A stretch of 45,814 nt of DNA from an uncultured Lachnospiraceae bacterium. GTDB taxonomy: Bacteria > Bacillota > Clostridia > Lachnospirales > Lachnospiraceae. The notes under the pieces are model-generated. The model saw only the letters and a list, made by a program, of their open reading frames with translations. It was not told the origin of the DNA and did no database searches. The DNA lies in assembly GCA_902786365.1 (NCBI GenBank), contig CADACD010000019.1:1-45814 (forward strand), given 5' to 3'. Numbering within the stretch: the first letter of the stretch is position 1; each line of letters starts with the position of its first letter. This document shows positions 1-8,768 of this stretch, in pieces. The translations under genes were made by a program, and so were the position numbers.

Positions 1-226
1 AATTATACCAAATCAGATGGTTTCATGCTATTTTTATGCCAGTTATTATTGAATTTTCAAGGTGCATAGGCACTTATTCAAGTGCGAAGTTTGAGTTATT
101 AATAAACAGACTTAGTACACTGCATGGCTCATTATATCACATCTTTGTAATTTATGGGTGGTAAAATTGGGGAATGTGTGTTAAACTTATGAAAGTTTTG
201 TTACACAACAAGTAAAGAGGGATAAC
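1..226. other. Left-edge intergenic sequence
   Basis: AT-rich sequence before the first gene. I see no convincing coding frame, tRNA or strong hairpin. The only clear signal is the ribosome binding site AGAGGGATAAC just before the ATG at 227. The promoter of the first gene is not obvious and may lie here or to the left of the window. Confidence 0.4.
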
Positions 227-1126
227 ATGAAACAAAAGAATGTTGGAATTTTTTATATTATTATGGCAGCCTTTTTCTTTGCATTAATGAGCTTTTTTGT
301 AAGGAAAGCAGGAGATTTGCCTACTATGCAGAAAGCATTTTTCAGAAACGCAGTTGCAATGGTGATTTCATTTGTAATGCTCATAAGAAGTGATGAAGGA
401 TTCAAGATAAAAAAGGGAAGCATATTTGGACTCAATATGAGATCTGTATGTGGTACAATTGGTCTTATCTGTAATTTTTATGCAGTTGACCATATGAATA
501 TATCAGATGCGAATATGCTCAATAAATTGTCACCGTTTTTTGCAATTATCATGTCGGCTTTTATACTGAAAGAAATGGCAACAGGATTTGAATGGAGCAT
601 GGTTGTGCTTGCTTTTATTGGAGCACTTTTTGTAGCAAAGCCATCATTTAATGTGGAGGCGATTCCGGCACTGATTGGAGCGGTCGGAGGACTTGGAGCC
701 GGCACAGCTTACACGTTTGTGAGAAAACTTGGCAAGCAGGGAGAAAGAGGACCGGTTATTGTAATGTATTTTTCAACATTTTCAAGTTTAGTCACACTGC
801 CATTTTTTATATTTGGTTATCAGACTATGTCAATAAAGCAAACATTATTTCTTCTTTTTGCAGGCTGTTCGGCTGCAGGAGGTCAGCTAAGTGTAACAAA
901 GGCATATACAAAAGCTCCCGCAAAGGAGATATCTGTTTTCGATTATTCTCAGGTGATATTTGCTGCAATACTTGGATTTCTGTTTTTGAACCAGACGCCT
1001 GATATCTATAGTATGATTGGGTACATAATCATTATAGGGGCAGCAGTGATAAAGTGGAGACATGGGATGAGAGTTGATGAACAGGATAGAAAAGTGAAAA
1101 GCAATGAAGAGACATTTGATGGATAA
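227..1126 (+). CDS. EamA/DMT-family transporter
   Basis: A 299-residue, highly hydrophobic protein that should form about ten transmembrane helices, arranged as two EamA repeats (roughly residues 8-138 and 148-278). The length and repeat architecture fit the drug/metabolite transporter superfamily, whose members export or import small metabolites across the cytoplasmic membrane. The segment FFVRKAGDLPTMQKAFFRNA after the first helix is typical of the family. The C-terminus is a short charged cytoplasmic tail. The start at 227 is supported by AGAGG six bases upstream. The mraY-like gene follows 87 bases downstream on the same strand with its own ribosome binding site, so cotranscription is possible. 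Substrate cannot be told from sequence. Confidence 0.88.
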   Translation: MKQKNVGIFYIIMAAFFFALMSFFVRKAGDLPTMQKAFFRNAVAMVISFVMLIRSDEGFKIKKGSIFGLNMRSVCGTIGLICNFYAVDHMNISDANMLNKLSPFFAIIMSAFILKEMATGFEWSMVVLAFIGALFVAKPSFNVEAIPALIGAVGGLGAGTAYTFVRKLGKQGERGPVIVMYFSTFSSLVTLPFFIFGYQTMSIKQTLFLLFAGCSAAGGQLSVTKAYTKAPAKEISVFDYSQVIFAAILGFLFLNQTPDIYSMIGYIIIIGAAVIKWRHGMRVDEQDRKVKSNEETFDG

Positions 1127-1213
1127 TTTGTCAAATTGTTAAACTAGATAATAAATAAAATTGATGAATGAAAAAAGACCAAAGGTCAATAAAGTTGATG
1201 GAGGAAATGACGA

Positions 1214-2179
1214 ATGATAACATATTTTTTTGAAAATGCAGTTTTTGCAACTGTAGCATTTGCAGGAATTCTTTTTGCCTTTGTACTCACATGTCTGCTT
1301 TTGTGGAAATGTACAAAGATACTTCCGAGAGATATGGGAAGACAGTATGCACATGATGGAGCATTATCAGCAGGAAAACCGAGAGGAGCAGGGTTTATCT
1401 TTGTCCTTGTGTTTGTAATGACAGCAGTTATTTTTGCAAAAATTAATAAGGAGATAGTAATTTATCTGATACTTGTTATTGCTGCCATGCTCACAGGATT
1501 TTTTGACGATTGCGCAAAGACTCCATGGGGAGAATTAAAAAAAGGCATATTAGATTTAGTGATAGCCATTATGCTTGCAGTAACATTTTTAAATTTTAAT
1601 GATAATACAATATTGATTGCGAGTGCAAACAAATATGTTACTATCAATAAGATTGTGTTTGGTGTGTTAATTGTTATTCTTGTCTGGGTATCTATCAATG
1701 TCACCAACTGTTCTGACGGTGTTGATGGGCTTTCAGGAACACTGACAATCATTACACTTGGAACAATTTTTGTGATTGACTATATCAAACAGATGGATAG
1801 TGATTTTTCATATCTCATCCTTATGTTTATCATCAGTATTTTAGGATATTTATGGTTCAATGCGACACCTAGTAAGATGCTGATGGGCGATGCAGGTTCG
1901 AGAGCAATGGGATTGTTTATTAGTATTGCAGTATTAAAATGTGGTTCACCGGTTTTGTATCTATTAGTAGCGGGAGTATTGATTGTGGACGGTGGTCTTG
2001 GACTTGTCAAGGTTTCACTGATGCGATTTTTAAAAATAAAGATTTTGAAAAATGTAAGGACACCGATTCATGACCATGTAAGAAAAGTCTGGGATTGGTC
2101 AAATACACATACTGTATATAGATTTTCGATCATTCAGATTATTCTTTCAATGATAGCAGTGTTTTTGGTTTGGAAGTAA
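1214..2179 (+). CDS. MraY-like phospho-MurNAc-pentapeptide transferase family protein
   Basis: A 321-residue polytopic membrane protein of the MraY/WecA polyprenyl-phosphate phospho-sugar transferase family. Family landmarks in order are GKPRGAGF near residue 56, LTGFFDDCAKTPWGELKK with the acidic DD pair near residue 98, NCSDGVDGLSG near residue 164, MLMGDAGSRAMG near residue 225, and RTPIHDH near residue 286, which matches the histidine-rich cytoplasmic loop that distinguishes MraY from WecA. Known MraY enzymes move phospho-MurNAc-pentapeptide to undecaprenyl phosphate to make lipid I. There is no mur or division cluster around it, so this may be a second, stand-alone paralogue rather than the main mraY. 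GGAGG sits about ten bases before the ATG. Confidence 0.85.
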   Translation: MITYFFENAVFATVAFAGILFAFVLTCLLLWKCTKILPRDMGRQYAHDGALSAGKPRGAGFIFVLVFVMTAVIFAKINKEIVIYLILVIAAMLTGFFDDCAKTPWGELKKGILDLVIAIMLAVTFLNFNDNTILIASANKYVTINKIVFGVLIVILVWVSINVTNCSDGVDGLSGTLTIITLGTIFVIDYIKQMDSDFSYLILMFIISILGYLWFNATPSKMLMGDAGSRAMGLFISIAVLKCGSPVLYLLVAGVLIVDGGLGLVKVSLMRFLKIKILKNVRTPIHDHVRKVWDWSNTHTVYRFSIIQIILSMIAVFLVWK

Positions 2180-2277
2180 ATATAAGAAGTTGGCATGACA
2201 GCCGGTATCTTTCAGTTATGACAGTGAATGGATTTGAGTTGTTAATTGTGGCTAGTAGATAGGAGTTGAAGTTAGTT

Positions 2278-3063
2278 ATGATATATTATTTTTCAGGCAC
2301 AGGAAATACGAAGTTTGTGGCGGATTTTTTGGCAGACCGACTGGGTGACGAAGTGGTTTCTATGAATACTCTCATCAAAGAAAAGAAGAATATTGATGAC
2401 CGTTCAAGGACGCCTGTAGTTTTTGCGGCACCAATCTATGCATGGAGATATCCTCTGGTGGTTGAAAATCTAATAAAGAATGCCAAGATTAACCGAAATA
2501 AAAAAGTGTACTTTATTGCGACATGTGAATCACAGTATGGAAAGACCGATGTTTATTTAAAGAAGATAGCAGAGAGTATTTCAGTGACATATATGGGATT
2601 TGCAGCATTACATATGCCTAATAACTATATTTTTGGAGGGAAAATTGCTACTCCTGAGGAGACAGATGAAATATTAACCGATGCATTGCCGGAACTTGAA
2701 AAAATTGCACATAAGATTCAAAATAACAGAAAGCTTTCAGACAAAAATAATACACCTGTGGCGTTTTTGATGTCAGGAGCCATCAATACAGCAATGTATA
2801 AATTTATGGTGAGCAGCAAAAATTTTAAGGTATCGGATAAGTGTATTTCGTGTGGAAAATGCGAGAAAGTCTGTCCAATGAATAATATCAAAATGGAAAA
2901 GGGAGAACCGGTATTTGGAGAGAATTGTACATGGTGTTTTGGCTGTATTGAGAGATGCCCGAAGAAGGCCATAGATATCAAAGGAAAAACAGAAGGAAAG
3001 CGAAGAAGTGTCTGTCCGGAATATAAGGTGTGGATAAAGAAGAAGAAAAACGAAAACAGTTAA
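2278..3063 (+). CDS. EFR1-type flavodoxin-ferredoxin fusion protein
   Basis: About 261 residues with an N-terminal flavodoxin-like domain (MIYYFSGTGNTKFVADFL, a phosphate-binding SGTGNT loop) and a C-terminal dicluster ferredoxin. The cluster motifs are CISCGKCEKVCP and CTWCFGCIERCP, each CxxCxxCxxxCP, so two 4Fe-4S clusters are expected. This is the EFR1 architecture found in many clostridia; it is a cytosolic electron carrier and the partner is unknown. I prefer the ATG at 2278 over the upstream in-frame TTG at 2266 because family members begin with MIxYFSGTGN and AGGAG lies 12 bases upstream, whereas it directly abuts the TTG. It is monocistronic, ending at a strong terminator. Confidence 0.88.
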   Translation: MIYYFSGTGNTKFVADFLADRLGDEVVSMNTLIKEKKNIDDRSRTPVVFAAPIYAWRYPLVVENLIKNAKINRNKKVYFIATCESQYGKTDVYLKKIAESISVTYMGFAALHMPNNYIFGGKIATPEETDEILTDALPELEKIAHKIQNNRKLSDKNNTPVAFLMSGAINTAMYKFMVSSKNFKVSDKCISCGKCEKVCPMNNIKMEKGEPVFGENCTWCFGCIERCPKKAIDIKGKTEGKRRSVCPEYKVWIKKKKNENS

Positions 3064-3082
3064 AACATAATAAGATAAAAGA

Positions 3083-3122
3083 AGGCAGCAGATAAGAAAA
3101 ATCTATCTGCTGCCTATTTTAT
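3083..3122. terminator. Intrinsic terminator between convergent genes
   Basis: A perfect 12-bp inverted repeat (AGGCAGCAGATA and TATCTGCTGCCT) with a 9-base loop and an AT-rich T tract after it. It lies 19 bases after the EFR1 stop and 30 bases before the end of the opposing lipoprotein gene, so it probably serves the plus strand and may also act on the minus strand. Confidence 0.85.
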
Positions 3123-3152
3123 TACATTAAAATTGTACTTGTATAGAATATT

Positions 3153-4466
3153 CTAGCGTTTTCCATGATTACCGCCGCCGTTAAAGTCGCCACCTTTATC
3201 GCCAAAGCCTCCGCCCATCATGCCGGCAGGAATTTCACTGACTTCTTCACCGTTAATAATAATTGTACCACCATTAAATTCAGCAGTCCTGTCATAGTCA
3301 AATGATGACATTGTTGCAGTGATATCAATAGTACCGCCATTGACATAAATACTTCCATTTGCATCAATGGCATCAGTATCACCCTGTCCCATTACAACGG
3401 TAATATCACCACCATTGATTTCAATCACAACATCATAGATAGAAGTATTGGCTGATGCGTTGATACCATCATCAGAAGCTTCAATATAGATAGTTCCACC
3501 ATTAATCTGGACATAAGTTGCCTCAATACCTTCAGAAGAAATAATGTGAAATGTACCGCCATCAATCTGGACAACGGTTGTTCCCTGAATACCATCGCTT
3601 GTAGCTGTGATATTGAAGGTACCGTCTGAAATATAAATCCAGCCGAGTGTGTTGTCATCATCATTTTCGCAATGAAGAGCATCTTTGCTTGAAGTGATAT
3701 TAAATGTTCCGCCACAGATACTGATAGAATCATTTGCTTCAATAGAATCTTTTGCAGATGTGATAGTATAAGTACCACCTGTAATCTTCATGTCATCTTT
3801 TGCAGAGATACCATTTCCACTTGTTGAATTAATTTCAAGTGTTCCGGTACCGTTTAAAACTAGGTCATCTTTTGAAAAGATAACAGCATCTGTATTGGTA
3901 TCTCCGTCAGAAGTAAAAGTACCTGTGACAGAAAGGGTGTTGTCACTGCCTGTGGTAGTGATGAAACATTTGTCAGCTGAAACTACATAGATAGCAGGAA
4001 AATCATCGTTTGTAATGTTGACCCCGTCAAGAACCAACTGTACCTTGTCCTGTGTGTCAGCTGCAACTCTGATAGTACAATTTTTGGCTGAACCGCTAAT
4101 TAAATAGACACCTTCTGTTGTAATATCAATTATCTGCCCATCTGCAATATTAATCGTTTCTGCATCAGATACATCGGCTGTCTGCTCAAGGTCTCTATTG
4201 CTGAAAATATCAGATGTATCAAGAATCCCTGATGAGTTTGAAGATGAACTGCTGCCGGATGTATTTTCAGATGAACTGTTTCCAGTTGATGAAGAATTAT
4301 TTCCGTCAGATGAATTAGTGTTTGATGAACTGTCAGAACTGCTGACTGTCTCATTATTATTGTTTGAAGATAAACTGTCAGAAGAACCGGAACTGCCACC
4401 ACAGGCGGTTGCCATCATGCATACTGCAAGTGTTATAGCGGCTATATACATTTTATGCTTTCTCAT
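3153..4466 (-). CDS. Surface lipoprotein with beta-helix carbohydrate-binding-like domain (DUF4353)
   Basis: About 437 residues. The start at 4466 (MRKHKMYIAA) is chosen because GTGAGGTAAT lies just upstream; an earlier in-frame ATG at 4493 has no site. A short hydrophobic segment ends in MMATACGG, a lipobox with the lipidated cysteine near residue 22. Next comes a very Ser/Asn-rich linker to about residue 80, typical of a wall-spanning spacer. The rest is a chain of short strands with the recurring pattern GGTxxIxxxxDGIxA, for example ITGGTYTITSAKDSIEAND and INGGTIYIEASDDGINASA, the signature of a right-handed parallel beta-helix in the DUF4353 family. The tail is Gly-rich and basic. Such proteins often accompany CotH-like proteins, but none is here. 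The ligand is unknown. Confidence 0.82.
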   Translation of the reverse strand: MRKHKMYIAAITLAVCMMATACGGSSGSSDSLSSNNNNETVSSSDSSSNTNSSDGNNSSSTGNSSSENTSGSSSSSNSSGILDTSDIFSNRDLEQTADVSDAETINIADGQIIDITTEGVYLISGSAKNCTIRVAADTQDKVQLVLDGVNITNDDFPAIYVVSADKCFITTTGSDNTLSVTGTFTSDGDTNTDAVIFSKDDLVLNGTGTLEINSTSGNGISAKDDMKITGGTYTITSAKDSIEANDSISICGGTFNITSSKDALHCENDDDNTLGWIYISDGTFNITATSDGIQGTTVVQIDGGTFHIISSEGIEATYVQINGGTIYIEASDDGINASANTSIYDVVIEINGGDITVVMGQGDTDAIDANGSIYVNGGTIDITATMSSFDYDRTAEFNGGTIIINGEEVSEIPAGMMGGGFGDKGGDFNGGGNHGKR

Positions 4467-4520
4467 ATCAATTACCTCACTTTCCTTTTGCATTCTTTTT
4501 GTTAACTTATATCAGAGCAA

Positions 4521-4550
4521 ATTGTATCATATATTTTTAATACAAGTCAA
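4521..4550 (-). promoter_or_regulatory. Predicted promoter of the beta-helix lipoprotein gene
   Basis: On the minus strand TTGACT (4550-4545) and TACAAT (4526-4521) are separated by 18 bases. Transcription would begin about 50 bases before the chosen ATG at 4466. A second TTGACA overlaps just upstream, so the exact -35 is uncertain. Confidence 0.5.
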
Positions 4551-4674
4551 ATGTCAAACAGACATTTTCAGATGGTTTTCAGATTTTTCAGATGATTGTC
4601 ACATATCAGAACAGAAGTCTTTCATTATCCCTATAATTATGATAAAATATATCCATTGAATTAGGAATAAATAA

Positions 4675-5370
4675 GTGGAGAAGTTAGAGGAACATAAGAA
4701 TATGGAATTGGATAATCAATTGAACAAACAGGTAATTGGCGAAGATATAAAAAATCTGGGTGAAAACTATAAGACAGCAGATGTGGACAGACTGATTAGA
4801 AGATATGTGAAAGAAAAGTGCGATGTTTCGTTTCTGCGAGAGGATATTTTAAAAGAGCAGCAGTATCATAGAATTTACTTTTATGTGTCACTAAAACAGA
4901 TAAAAGATGTGAATGATAGAATGGAGTTTATCAATCATAATCTTTTGTTTTCTGACTGGTGGCATACTGACCAATTGATAAAATATGTAGATACACTTCC
5001 ATTTGAAACAGCACTTACATATGCTGAAAAGTATGTAATGGATGATGATCTTTTTATCAGAAGATGGGGATATGTCATGTTCATCTCAAAGTTATGTAGA
5101 GATAAAGAACATTTAAAAGACATTCTTGCACTCCTGCATGATGATAACGAACATTATGTTATTATGGCTGAGGCATGGCTGATGGCAGAGCTTGCCATTT
5201 TCTTTCCGGATGAAATGCTTGCATGGTTTCAAAATGAGAATACTTTGAAATACAACATTAATTCGAAAGCAATTCAGAAAATTTCTGATTCTTATAGGAT
5301 TAGTAATGAGTATAAAAAACAGTTTAAAGAACTCAGAGAGTATTTAAAAAATCGGGCAGGGAATGATTAG
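4675..5370 (+). CDS. AlkD-like HEAT-repeat DNA alkylation repair family protein
   Basis: Up to 231 residues, almost entirely helical. The middle part matches the DNA alkylation repair (AlkD/DUF912) family: FSDWWHTDQLIKYV near residue 98, DDLFIRRWGYVMF near residue 124, and YVIMAEAWLMAELAIFFP near residue 160. In characterised AlkD enzymes HEAT-like repeats grip DNA and excise cationic alkylated bases. The usual N-terminal motif before the WW region is poorly conserved here, so activity is not assured. The long frame begins with a GTG at 4675 that has only a weak site (AGGA); an in-frame ATG at 4702 preceded by AGAGG is an equally good start giving 222 residues. The MATE gene downstream has its own promoter. 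Confidence 0.75.
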   Translation: MEKLEEHKNMELDNQLNKQVIGEDIKNLGENYKTADVDRLIRRYVKEKCDVSFLREDILKEQQYHRIYFYVSLKQIKDVNDRMEFINHNLLFSDWWHTDQLIKYVDTLPFETALTYAEKYVMDDDLFIRRWGYVMFISKLCRDKEHLKDILALLHDDNEHYVIMAEAWLMAELAIFFPDEMLAWFQNENTLKYNINSKAIQKISDSYRISNEYKKQFKELREYLKNRAGND

Positions 5371-5378
5371 AAATCAAT

Positions 5379-5406
5379 TTGACATTTACAAAACAAGTAT
5401 TATAAT
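5379..5406 (+). promoter_or_regulatory. Strong promoter of the MATE exporter gene
   Basis: A consensus TTGACA (5379-5384) and a consensus TATAAT (5401-5406) with a 16-base spacer, starting nine bases after the preceding stop codon. The predicted start near 5413 leaves a very short leader of about 14 bases that holds little more than the GAGGTG ribosome binding site. Confidence 0.75.
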
Positions 5407-5426
5407 GTTTTGTTGAGGTGAAAAAA

Positions 5427-6755
5427 ATGTTATTTTCAAAAGAGGACTTACGAAAACTGATTATTCCGCTTATGATAGAGCAGCTTTTGGCAGTGACAGT
5501 GGGACTTGCAGATTCACTGATGGTTTCAAATGTGGGTGAATCTGCGATATCAGCGGTTTCGTTGGTAGACGCAGTAAATATACTGATATTGAATATATTT
5601 GCGGCACTTGCCACAGGAGGAGCTGTTGTTGCAGGACAGTATCTTGGGAGCAGAAATCCGAAAGAGGCATGCAGGGCAACGAATCAGTTATTGATTTTTA
5701 ATACATTTGCAGGAATTGTGATTATGGCAATGATGTATCTTGGAACGGATTTTATTCTTACAAGGGTGTTTGGAAAAATCGATGCAGATGTAATGGATTT
5801 TTCAAAGAGATATATGTTAATCGTCATGGCAGCAGTTCCATTTATTGCGATATACAACAGTGGGGCAGCGATTCTTAGGACAATGGGAAATTCAAGTTTG
5901 TCTCTCAAGATTTCAATTGTGATGAATATGCTAAATATTATTGGAAATGCAGTACTTGTCTATGGATTTCACTTTGAGGTGGAAGGTGTTGCGATTCCTA
6001 CATTGGTATCAAGGCTTGTAGCGGCAGTGTGTGTTCTTGTGATACTGCGAAATCAGAAACTGACACTGCATTTTAGTAAACCATTTTCGTTCAGACCGGA
6101 TTTTCGCATGATAAAAAAGATTCTGTACATAGGTGTGCCAAGTGGAGTGGAAAACAGTATGTTTCAACTTGGAAAAATATTACTGCTAAGCCTTGTGTCG
6201 GGATTTGGAACAGTACAGATTACTGCCAATGCTGTGAGCAATACGATTGCCGCATTTGAAATTCTTCCTGCCTCTTCTATTGGACTGGCACTTGTCACAG
6301 TTATCAGTAGGTGTGTCGGTGCAGGAGATTATGAACAGGCGAGATATTATACAAAAAAAATGATGAAAATGGCATATATATGGATGGCGGTTGTGAATAT
6401 TGGATTTATCATTTTGCTCCCACAGATTATGCGGATTTACAAATTGTCTGATGCAACATCAGAGGCAACTACCAATATACTATTGCTGCATGGAATCTGT
6501 GCGATATTTTTGTGGGCATCATCTTTTACGCTTCCGAATGTGTTTCGGGCAGCGAATGATGTGAAATATACCATGGTGGTCGGTGTGTGTTCCATGTGGT
6601 TTTGCAGAATTTTGTTTGGAATTTTTCTTGGAAAATATATGGGCTTAAAGACAATTGGAATATGGATAGCCATGATCATTGACTGGGCAGTGCGGAGCGG
6701 ATTTTTTGTGTACAGATATATAAGTGGAAAGTGGGAATATAAAAAGATGGTTTAG
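5427..6755 (+). CDS. MATE family efflux transporter
   Basis: About 442 residues with roughly twelve hydrophobic segments and the internal two-fold repeat of MatE domains (about residues 10-175 and 235-400). Family-typical sequences include GLADSLMVSNVGESAISAVS near residue 28 and LATGGAVVAGQYLGSRNPKEA near residue 60. MATE proteins use a sodium or proton gradient to export organic cations and drugs. The ATG at 5427 is preferred because GAGGTG lies six bases upstream; the in-frame GTG at 5418 is inside that site. The gene is followed immediately by a hairpin terminator and then the convergent helix-turn-helix gene. Substrate is not predictable. Confidence 0.9.
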   Translation: MLFSKEDLRKLIIPLMIEQLLAVTVGLADSLMVSNVGESAISAVSLVDAVNILILNIFAALATGGAVVAGQYLGSRNPKEACRATNQLLIFNTFAGIVIMAMMYLGTDFILTRVFGKIDADVMDFSKRYMLIVMAAVPFIAIYNSGAAILRTMGNSSLSLKISIVMNMLNIIGNAVLVYGFHFEVEGVAIPTLVSRLVAAVCVLVILRNQKLTLHFSKPFSFRPDFRMIKKILYIGVPSGVENSMFQLGKILLLSLVSGFGTVQITANAVSNTIAAFEILPASSIGLALVTVISRCVGAGDYEQARYYTKKMMKMAYIWMAVVNIGFIILLPQIMRIYKLSDATSEATTNILLLHGICAIFLWASSFTLPNVFRAANDVKYTMVVGVCSMWFCRILFGIFLGKYMGLKTIGIWIAMIIDWAVRSGFFVYRYISGKWEYKKMV

Positions 6756-6762
6756 AAAGTAG

Positions 6763-6799
6763 AAATAGTGGGACAGTTAAAATAGTCCCACTATTTTTA
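6763..6799. terminator. Bidirectional intrinsic terminator
   Basis: Perfect 12-bp stem (AAATAGTGGGAC and GTCCCACTATTT) with a 10-base loop, flanked by T-rich sequence on the plus strand and A-rich sequence on the other side. It separates the convergent MATE and helix-turn-helix genes. Confidence 0.85.
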
Positions 6800-6813
6800 T
6801 TAAATGATAGAAA

Positions 6814-7254
6814 TTAGTCTATCAAAAACAGTTTTTCCTCATGTTCAAACAATCTGTCGTTGATGTTTGCAATATCATATACTTTATTGTTGATGCAGAT
6901 GGCAATAATGGCATCGCGGTTATCTTTTGGATAAAGCGGTCGATGCCCAAAAATCTCAAGAGTACGTTTTGTCATTTTCAGATCCATATGGGCAGCAAGG
7001 CAGATGAGAATGACATTATCTCTTGAAGGATTTGTTTTTTTTCCGGATAAAATATCGTATATGTAGGATTTGGAAATATATCCTTGACATTCTTTGACGA
7101 TAGCAGACGCCTTGATATCATGTGTTGAAAAGTATTTTGAAAAATGCTCACTTGCAGAATTAGAAAACTGGTGGTCTGCAAGAAATTCATCTAAATCATC
7201 GATGTGTGTCTGATTTAAAATATTGAGTAGTGAAGTTGTAGAATCTGTGTTCAT
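6814..7254 (-). CDS. Divergent helix-turn-helix (Xre-like) protein beside a Ser/Thr kinase
   Basis: A 146-residue soluble protein. The centre (about residues 45-100) reads as an Xre/Cro-type helix-turn-helix: IVKECQGYISKSYIYDILSG followed by KKTNPSRDNVILICLAAHM resembles the recognition helix and following helices of this fold. The C-terminal third (FGHRPLYPKDNRDAIIAICI) is common to small clostridial proteins of this kind. The N-terminal 40 residues are acidic and unassigned. It is transcribed divergently from the kinase at 7458 across a 203-base gap with promoters facing both ways, which suggests that it regulates, or is controlled by, the kinase; that link is an inference from position. 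GAAAGGAC supports the start. Confidence 0.7.
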   Translation of the reverse strand: MNTDSTTSLLNILNQTHIDDLDEFLADHQFSNSASEHFSKYFSTHDIKASAIVKECQGYISKSYIYDILSGKKTNPSRDNVILICLAAHMDLKMTKRTLEIFGHRPLYPKDNRDAIIAICINNKVYDIANINDRLFEHEEKLFLID

Positions 7255-7303
7255 TTCATGTCCTTTCGATATTGTTTTTTGTAAGACATTTCTAATTGAT
7301 TCA

Positions 7304-7333
7304 ATTCTACTAAATAATTGTGTTCTGTGTCAA
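7304..7333 (-). promoter_or_regulatory. Predicted promoter of the helix-turn-helix gene
   Basis: On the minus strand TTGACA (7333-7328) and TAGAAT (7309-7304) are 18 bases apart. The expected start is about 45 bases before the ATG at 7254. Confidence 0.6.
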
Positions 7334-7387
7334 TATTGCTTTTTTTCTGAAATTTAAATTATTTTTGTATTCCAACATCATAATATA

Positions 7388-7416
7388 TTGAAATAATTCA
7401 GCGCTGATACTATAAT
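7388..7416 (+). promoter_or_regulatory. Predicted promoter of the Ser/Thr kinase gene
   Basis: TTGAAA (7388-7393), a 17-base spacer and a consensus TATAAT (7411-7416). It faces away from the helix-turn-helix promoter, with about 55 bases between the two -35 boxes. Confidence 0.65.
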
Positions 7417-7457
7417 ACAAAAGACTATGTATAAAAGATAAATTCATGAGGTGACAA

Positions 7458-8609
7458 ATGACTTTGAAGGAAGAGTACAAGATATCTTGTTATGAAGAGT
7501 TGACAAAACTGTGTGAAACAAAAGAAGTATATCTTGTGAAAAATATAGAAAATAACAAACTGTATGTGAAGAAAAAACTCAGTTTATATAATAAAGAAAT
7601 ATATGAAAGATTGTCAAAAGAAAAATTAGAAAATATTCCTAAGATTTATATGACAGTAGAAGATAAGGATGAATTGATTGTGATAGAGGAATATATTCAT
7701 GGTCAGACATTAGCTGAAATTTTAAAAGGAGACACAATCCAGGATGAGAAACAATCGATTGATATTATGATTGGTATTCTTATGATATTGGAACAATTGC
7801 ATCATATGCAACCACCTGTTATACACAGAGATATCAAGCCACAGAATATCATGATAAGTAATGATGGAATAGTAAAATTGATTGATTTTAATGCATCGAG
7901 AAGGCTTTGGCGAGATGCGGTTGAAGACACTTATTTTATGGGAACTGTGGGATATGCGGCACCGGAACAGTATGGTTTTGGACAGTCCGATGCACGAACT
8001 GATATTTATGCGTGTGGTGTGATGTTAAATGTGATGTTAACAGGCGAATTTCCGAAAGAAAATTTGTATGATGGGAAAATAGGAAAAATAATAGAAAAGT
8101 GTACAAGGCTGGAAAAAACAGCAAGATACCAGTCGACAGAAGAATTAATAGAAGAGTTGGAAAATGTGAATAGTTCCTATCAGATAATTGATAATATGAA
8201 TGAAAAAGAAATTAAAATTGAGGAAAGCGGTGTCAGTAAAGAGGTGGTGAATGATAAACTCCGGTTTAGGAAATGGCTGCCGGTGGGATTTCGTACATTT
8301 GTATGGTGGAAATGTATATTAGCTTTAATGGGATATTTTTTCATTATAAAAACTGTTTTCGAGACAGTATGGCATGATAAAGACGGATCGTTGATGACTG
8401 GAATAGAACTTTGGATGAATCAGATAACCGAATTGATCTTATTAGTCGGATATGTGTTTTATATAGGTAACTATGCAGGTATACGGGACAGATTGAAGCA
8501 TTTTGAAGAGAGAAAGGTATTAAATGTTATATTGGATATTTTGTATCTTATCATATTTTCGGTTGGAATTGTAGCAATTTGCGTGATGGGGGAGATGTTT
8601 TTTTGTTAA
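7458..8609 (+). CDS. Membrane-bound Hanks-type serine/threonine protein kinase
   Basis: 383 residues. Residues 10-250 form a eukaryotic-like kinase domain: candidate beta-3 lysines at 38-40, catalytic loop VIHRDIKPQN with the HRD at 123-125 and the metal-binding Asn at 130, LIDFNAS at 141-147 in place of the usual DFG, activation segment ending GTVGYAAPEQY, and DIYACGVML for helix F. The N-lobe has no visible GxGxxG loop. A charged linker follows, then three hydrophobic segments (about residues 285-300, 320-340 and 355-380), so the kinase domain precedes the membrane part, with no extracellular PASTA domains. The neighbours (helix-turn-helix protein, zinc-ribbon/DUF4352 protein) suggest a small signalling module. 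Target unknown. Start supported by GAGGTG upstream. Confidence 0.88.
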   Translation: MTLKEEYKISCYEELTKLCETKEVYLVKNIENNKLYVKKKLSLYNKEIYERLSKEKLENIPKIYMTVEDKDELIVIEEYIHGQTLAEILKGDTIQDEKQSIDIMIGILMILEQLHHMQPPVIHRDIKPQNIMISNDGIVKLIDFNASRRLWRDAVEDTYFMGTVGYAAPEQYGFGQSDARTDIYACGVMLNVMLTGEFPKENLYDGKIGKIIEKCTRLEKTARYQSTEELIEELENVNSSYQIIDNMNEKEIKIEESGVSKEVVNDKLRFRKWLPVGFRTFVWWKCILALMGYFFIIKTVFETVWHDKDGSLMTGIELWMNQITELILLVGYVFYIGNYAGIRDRLKHFEERKVLNVILDILYLIIFSVGIVAICVMGEMFFC

Positions 8610-8634
8610 TGGTTATCACATTAATGAATGATAA

Positions 8635-8674
8635 TACTAAAAAAAAGTCCACTGTATAGAGGACTTTTTTGTTT
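8635..8674 (+). terminator. Intrinsic terminator after the kinase gene
   Basis: Stem AAAAAAGTCC paired with GGACTTTTTT around a 10-base loop, followed by further T residues. It lies about 30 bases after the kinase stop, so the zinc-ribbon gene downstream probably has its own promoter. Confidence 0.75.
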
Positions 8675-8768
8675 TGTTTATTTGCTATAATTTAATGGTA
8701 AACATTTCTAATTTAAATGATAAAGAATGAACTAAGTAAATTTGACAGTGAATGAATGGAGGATTGTT

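Noticed and set aside
3425-4402. Open frames of 90-117 codons in another frame of the beta-helix lipoprotein gene
   Set aside because: These arise from the repetitive gene itself; the lipoprotein frame has signal peptide, lipobox and domain repeats.
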